The position numbers and the translations under genes were made by a program. The notes beneath the pieces were generated by a model that saw only the letters and a program-made list of their open reading frames with translations, had not been told where the DNA came from and made no database searches. A DNA stretch of 9,552 nucleotides, from contig CAMFSS010000062.1 of NCBI GenBank assembly GCA_945983195.1, positions 1 to 9,552 of the forward strand. The letters are read 5' to 3'. The stretch is from an uncultured Prevotellaceae bacterium (lineage in GTDB: Bacteria; Bacteroidota; Bacteroidia; Bacteroidales; Muribaculaceae). Below, piece after piece: positions 5,759-9,552 of the stretch. Every line of letters begins with the position of its first letter. The first letter of the stretch is position 1.

Positions 5759-8581
5759 ATGAAAAGATTTAGTTTTCTTTTTTCGTTGCAGAGGGTTTTC
5801 TTCATGGGAGTACCCGTAATGGCGCAAGATGGAGATGACATTATGATGCAACAACTTCCCATCGACCAGAATGTACGCTACGGTGTGTTGCCTAACGGAC
5901 TCACTTACTACATTCGCCACAACCAAGAGCCTAAGAACCGTGCAGAGTTTCACATTGCACAGAAGGTAGGTTCTATTCTTGAGGAGGATAACCAGCGTGG
6001 TCTTGCACACTTCCTTGAGCACATGGCATTCAATGGCTTGCAGCATTATCCCGGCAAGTCGATGCTTGAGTATTTCCAGAGCATTGGTTTGACTTTCGGT
6101 GGTGATATCAATGCCTACACAGGCTTTGACCAGACTGTTTACCGCCTGTCGAATGTTCCAACGGAGCGTGAGGCAGTGCTTGATTCGGCACTTCTTGTGC
6201 TTCACGACTGGTCGTGTGCAATTACTCTCGACGAGAAAGAGATTGATGCCGAACGTGGCGTAATCAATGAGGAGTGGCGCACTCGTGGCGATGCTTCAAT
6301 GCGTCTCTATGAGGCTGTTCTTCCAATAATCTTCAAGGATAGCAAGTATGCACACCGCCTTCCTATCGGCACAATGGATGTGGTTATGAACTTCAAGCCC
6401 CAGGAACTTCGCGACTACTATCACCGTTGGTATCGTCCCGACCAGCAGGGTATCATTGTGATTGGTGATTTCGATGCAGCCAAGATGGAACAGAAAGTTA
6501 AAGACTTGTTCTCACCCATTAAAATGCCTGAGAATGCTGCAAAGCGTGAGTATTTCCCCGTTCCCGACCATAAGGGTATCGACTACGCTCTTTACACCGA
6601 TCCCGAGTCGCCAAGCTCACTTATCTACCTTTTCTTCCAGCATGAGGCGTACCCTCGTGAACACAAGAACACTCTTGGTTATATGTTGACCCAGGTGGCT
6701 ACCAACCTCGTTAACTCTATGTTCAATAGCCGCTTGAATGAGATTGCCCAAGACCCTGCTTCGCCAATGTCTTATGCCTACAACTATGATGGCAACTTCT
6801 TCATTGCACAGACAAAGGACGCATTCACATTCATTGGTGTGGCAAAGGAAGGCAAGACACTTGACACTTACAAGACTCTGCTCACTGAGGCACAGCGCGT
6901 GAACCTACACGGTTTCACACAGAGCGAGCTTGACCGAGCCAAGGCTGAAATCAAGCAGCAATATGAGACAATGTTTAATGAGCGCGACAAGCGCAAGAGC
7001 ATCAAGTATGCAGAAGAATATATTGACAACTTCTGTGAAGGAAGCTACATTCCCGGCATCGAGTTGGAATATCAGATTCTTCAGGGTATTCTTCCACAGA
7101 TCGACCTCGCTACTATCAACCAATTGGCAAAAGAGGCTATTTCGGAAGACAACGTTAGCCTTATTATTAACGGACCTAAGAAAGAAGGAGCCGTTTATCC
7201 TACGAAAGAAGAGGTTGAAAGCAACTTCAAGACTATCTTTGCATCACAGGTAGAGGCATACGTGGATAACGTATCAACAGAGCCTCTTCTTGCCAATGAG
7301 CCAACTCCCGGCAAGATTGTGAGCGAGAGCACCGATGCTGCTACAGGCATCACCACAATGAAGCTTTCAAACGGTGCTACCGTGCTTCTCAAGCCCACCG
7401 ACTTCAAGAACGATGAAATCAACATGGAAGCTATCAGCTTGGGAGGTTACAGCATCTATAATGGCAAGTGCAATCCCGACATTATGTTCTTCGACAATGC
7501 TGTGGCTTGCAGTGCCCTTGGCACATACACAACCACTGCCCTCGAAAAATATCTCGCAGGCAAGAAGGCAAGCATCAGCTTTAGCATGGACGATGCCTAC
7601 GAGAGCATAAACGGTTCTTCTTCGGTTAAGGATTTTGAAACAATGCTCCAGATGAACTACCTGCTCTTCACCGACGTGCGCAAGGACGAGAAGACCTTTG
7701 AGGCTCAGCGCAGCTCTCTCGTATCGAGCTTGAAGATGATGATGAACAATCCTCGCTTCATTTTCGGCGACTCAATCAAATCGACCATCTATATGCACAA
7801 CCCAATGAAGATGAATCCTCGCATTGAGGACATAGAGGCAGTCAACTACGACAACTGCTTGAAGCTCTATAGTGAGCGCGTTGCCAATGCCGGTGACTAC
7901 ACATTCAGCTTCGTAGGTAAATTCGATCTTGAGACAATCCGTCCGATGATTGAGAAATACATTGCTTCGCTCCCCGACAATGGTGTCCGTGAAAAGTATG
8001 GCTACAAAGTTCCAACTGCAAAGGGTGAGATTCTCAACAAGTTCACTTTGCCGATGGAGAATCCGAAAGTATCAGTTCGCTACAACCTCACGGGTGATAT
8101 TGACTTCTCTATGAAGACCCGCACAATATTTAACTTCCTCTCTGAGGTTATGGACATTGTCTATACTCGCACTATCCGTGAGGAAGAGGGTGGAACATAC
8201 GGAGTAGGAACATCTGCAGGTTGCTCATTCATCAACAAGAACTACACCTTCCTCTTCCAATTTGATACCAATGTAGAGAAGAGCCAGCAGCTCACCGACC
8301 GCGCTATCAAGGAACTGAAGAATGTGGTAGAGAATGGTGCTGATTCAGCCGACTTCCAGAAGGTGAAAGAGGCTGCAATTAAGCAATATCAAGATCAGCT
8401 TCGAGAGAACAGCTATTGGATGAATGTTCTCACCAACAAGGCTCTTGGACTTGATTCTTATACCGGTATGGCTGACATTCTCAATAACATTACACTTGCC
8501 GAATTCAACGCTTTCGTTAAAAAGAACGTAAAATTCAAGAATGCTGCTACCATTATGATGGTAGGAGAGGCAAAGAAGTAA
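5759..8581 (+). CDS. Exported M16 family zinc protease (PqqL/pitrilysin-like)
   Basis: This 940-residue protein has the fused two-half architecture of large M16 peptidases. The N-terminal half carries the inverted zinc motif HFLEH (H84, E87, H88). Glu165, 77 residues after H88 as in pitrilysin, is the likely third zinc ligand (in DAERGVINEEW). The C-terminal half lacks HxxEH but keeps the Arg/Tyr pair (R807 and Y814, in IREEEGGTYGVG), which in this family holds the substrate, so the active site is complete. A signal peptide is likely, with cleavage near VMA/QDG at about residue 22, placing the enzyme in the periplasm or outer envelope. Its core is interrupted by Gln11-Arg12, which is odd. The likely role is degradation of short or unfolded peptides; the substrate is unknown. 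The ATG at 5759 is preceded by an AGAAAG-type weak ribosome site. It appears monocistronic. Confidence 0.95.
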   Translation: MKRFSFLFSLQRVFFMGVPVMAQDGDDIMMQQLPIDQNVRYGVLPNGLTYYIRHNQEPKNRAEFHIAQKVGSILEEDNQRGLAHFLEHMAFNGLQHYPGKSMLEYFQSIGLTFGGDINAYTGFDQTVYRLSNVPTEREAVLDSALLVLHDWSCAITLDEKEIDAERGVINEEWRTRGDASMRLYEAVLPIIFKDSKYAHRLPIGTMDVVMNFKPQELRDYYHRWYRPDQQGIIVIGDFDAAKMEQKVKDLFSPIKMPENAAKREYFPVPDHKGIDYALYTDPESPSSLIYLFFQHEAYPREHKNTLGYMLTQVATNLVNSMFNSRLNEIAQDPASPMSYAYNYDGNFFIAQTKDAFTFIGVAKEGKTLDTYKTLLTEAQRVNLHGFTQSELDRAKAEIKQQYETMFNERDKRKSIKYAEEYIDNFCEGSYIPGIELEYQILQGILPQIDLATINQLAKEAISEDNVSLIINGPKKEGAVYPTKEEVESNFKTIFASQVEAYVDNVSTEPLLANEPTPGKIVSESTDAATGITTMKLSNGATVLLKPTDFKNDEINMEAISLGGYSIYNGKCNPDIMFFDNAVACSALGTYTTTALEKYLAGKKASISFSMDDAYESINGSSSVKDFETMLQMNYLLFTDVRKDEKTFEAQRSSLVSSLKMMMNNPRFIFGDSIKSTIYMHNPMKMNPRIEDIEAVNYDNCLKLYSERVANAGDYTFSFVGKFDLETIRPMIEKYIASLPDNGVREKYGYKVPTAKGEILNKFTLPMENPKVSVRYNLTGDIDFSMKTRTIFNFLSEVMDIVYTRTIREEEGGTYGVGTSAGCSFINKNYTFLFQFDTNVEKSQQLTDRAIKELKNVVENGADSADFQKVKEAAIKQYQDQLRENSYWMNVLTNKALGLDSYTGMADILNNITLAEFNAFVKKNVKFKNAATIMMVGEAKK

Positions 8582-8606
8582 TTTCTGAATAAGTCCTAAT
8601 TAGAAT

Positions 8607-8640
8607 CAGGCTGCACTGCCCAAAGTGGCAATGCAGCCTG
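8607..8640 (+). terminator. Hairpin after the M16 protease gene, weak terminator
   Basis: CAGGCTGCA (8607-8615) pairs perfectly with TGCAGCCTG (8632-8640). After a C/A mismatch, TGCC (8617-8620) pairs with GGCA (8627-8630) around a 6-nt loop. The stem is strong, but the following TTCTTATAT is a poor U tract, so termination may be partial or the hairpin may protect the mRNA 3' end. Confidence 0.65.
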
Positions 8641-8653
8641 TTCTTATATCCAT

Positions 8654-8698
8654 AAAAAAATCCTGCCAGAGGCTACTGTGACAGCTCTAGGCAGGATT
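8654..8698 (-). terminator. Rho-independent terminator of the nucleoside phosphorylase gene
   Basis: Read on the minus strand, AATCCTGCC (plus 8690-8698) pairs with GGCAGGATT (plus 8659-8667), continued inward by an imperfect AGAG/CTCT stem. The stem is followed directly by a 7-T tract (the A run at plus 8654-8660). It lies 24 nt past the stop codon. Confidence 0.85.
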
Positions 8699-8721
8699 AT
8701 TATATATCATTGAAAATTGTA

Positions 8722-9525
8722 TCAGATGCGGTCGAGAACAGTCTCTACAAGGTCTTCAACGGCTGTCTTATAATTGGGTGTAGCAGCCTTCGACATGCGG
8801 TTAGCTATGATGCAGCACACTGTCATTGCACGATGCCCCATAAGTTTTGCCATTCCCTGAAGTGCCGCACTTTCCATTTCATAATTGGTAATACGCCAGC
8901 CATCATGGCGGAAAGCACTGATGCGGCTGTTAAGCTCCGGTTCGGCAAGAGGCAGTCGAAGTTCGCGGCCTTGAGGCCCATAGAAACCCACAGCGGAGAT
9001 AGTTACACCATGTACCATGTCGTTGCCTCCAATTTTCTCCACCAATGAAGCATCTGAATCAGATACGTAAGGCTTAGCCCAAAGAGGGTTCCATTTGACG
9101 TAGTCGCAGAATGCGCGTTCAAACTCAAGGTCGCACGCCTCGTTGCGACCTGCATAATAATTAAGCACACCGTCGAATCCGAGCGACTTTGTGGCAATCA
9201 CCGGAGTACCTACTGCAAGGTCGGATTGCAACGCACCGGAAGTGCCGATTCTGATGATGTTGAGCTGGCGGAATTTGTCTTTTGTTGTGCGTGTGTTGAG
9301 GTCGATGTTGGCAAGTGCGTCAAGTTCGTTAATCACAATGTCGATGTTGTCACTTCCAATTCCGTGCGACAGACACATAATTGGCTTTCCATGGTAGGTT
9401 CCGCCTATTGTGTGAAATTCACGGCTCGACACTTCAAAATCCTTTGTGTCGAAGTGTGAAGCAACCATATTCACGCGGTTAGGGACACCCACAACTAAGA
9501 TGTTGTCGGTGATTTGTTCCGGCAA
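8722..9525 (-). CDS. udp: Uridine phosphorylase-like nucleoside phosphorylase (NP-I family), 5' end uncertain
   Basis: Family members split uridine or related nucleosides with phosphate to give the base and ribose-1-phosphate in pyrimidine salvage. Support comes from RIGTSGAL (phosphate and base pocket), FYGPQGRE (the Gln-x-Arg pair that recognises uracil) and TNYEMESAAL (Glu-Met-Glu, ribose binding), in the expected order. The C-terminus ends LDRI, as I recall for Bacteroidetes homologs. Two usually invariant spots differ: the GDPxR loop reads GVPNRV, and the usual STG(I/M)G reads SHGIG. The only upstream candidate start is a TTG at 9525 with no Shine-Dalgarno; the first ATG would remove the phosphate loop. 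Homology-like sequence (SIFHIPL) continues upstream to 9546, then meets TGA at 9547-9549. The true start may be beyond the window behind this stop, so the gene could be damaged, or carry a sequence error. Substrate specificity is inferred. Confidence 0.8.
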   Translation of the reverse strand: MPEQITDNILVVGVPNRVNMVASHFDTKDFEVSSREFHTIGGTYHGKPIMCLSHGIGSDNIDIVINELDALANIDLNTRTTKDKFRQLNIIRIGTSGALQSDLAVGTPVIATKSLGFDGVLNYYAGRNEACDLEFERAFCDYVKWNPLWAKPYVSDSDASLVEKIGGNDMVHGVTISAVGFYGPQGRELRLPLAEPELNSRISAFRHDGWRITNYEMESAALQGMAKLMGHRAMTVCCIIANRMSKAATPNYKTAVEDLVETVLDRI

Positions 9526-9552
9526 AAGGGGAATATGGAAGATGCTTCAATA

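Noticed and set aside
5744..6205. 153-codon minus-strand frame opposite the start of the M16 gene
   Set aside because: The sense strand encodes the catalytic HFLEH domain. The antisense product shows no recognisable motif.
8710..9048. 112-codon plus-strand frame opposite the phosphorylase gene
   Set aside because: It begins at TTG within the terminator-stop region of the minus gene, and its sequence is a shadow of conserved phosphorylase codons.
1..9552. A hidden mobile element, defence system or novel multi-gene cluster
   Set aside because: All long coding regions belong to housekeeping or envelope families, except one lipoprotein. There are no terminal repeats, target duplications, integrase or transposase motifs, or spaced repeat arrays.

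Overview
The window looks like a housekeeping stretch of a Bacteroidetes chromosome, most likely order Bacteroidales (a gut lineage such as Bacteroides, Parabacteroides or Muribaculaceae). The reasons are the protein types, Bacteroidetes-style promoter boxes (TTTG about 20 nt upstream of TAnnTTTG) before rpsF, AT-rich leaders that often lack a Shine-Dalgarno, and an rpsF-rpsR-rplI operon without priB or ssb between the genes. The family-level assignment is inference from remembered homologs; no search was run. I saw no mobile element, CRISPR array, rRNA, tRNA or defence island.

Layout: (1) 2-2149 (+), a long RelA/SpoT-family (p)ppGpp synthetase whose start lies before the window. It has a wrecked hydrolase site and an intact synthetase site. 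(2) 2130-3002 (+), an unknown lipoprotein overlapping rel by 20 nt, closed by a strong terminator at 3026-3064. (3) 3052-4047 (-), an exported M14 zinc carboxypeptidase, probably of the gamma-D-glutamyl-diaminopimelate peptidase type, converging on the lipoprotein gene. (4) A divergent promoter region, 4048-4279. (5) 4280-5391 (+), ribosomal proteins S6, S18 and L9 as one operon, ended by a classic terminator at 5423-5458. (6) A 367-nt AT-rich gap (5392-5758) with tandem promoter-like boxes and small dyads. (7) 5759-8581 (+), a two-domain exported M16 (PqqL/pitrilysin-like) protease. (8) Two hairpins between convergent genes. (9) 8722-9525 (-), a uridine phosphorylase-like enzyme with odd substitutions at conserved positions and an in-frame stop beside its N-terminus, at the window edge.

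The genes do not form one pathway. They combine growth-rate control ((p)ppGpp, ribosomal proteins), envelope peptidases (M14, M16), an unknown lipoprotein and nucleoside salvage. I do not find an undescribed multi-gene system. The points most worth checking are the synthetase-only Rel, the 5' end and active-site changes of the nucleoside phosphorylase, the rel-lipoprotein overlap, and the dyads in the two main upstream regions.
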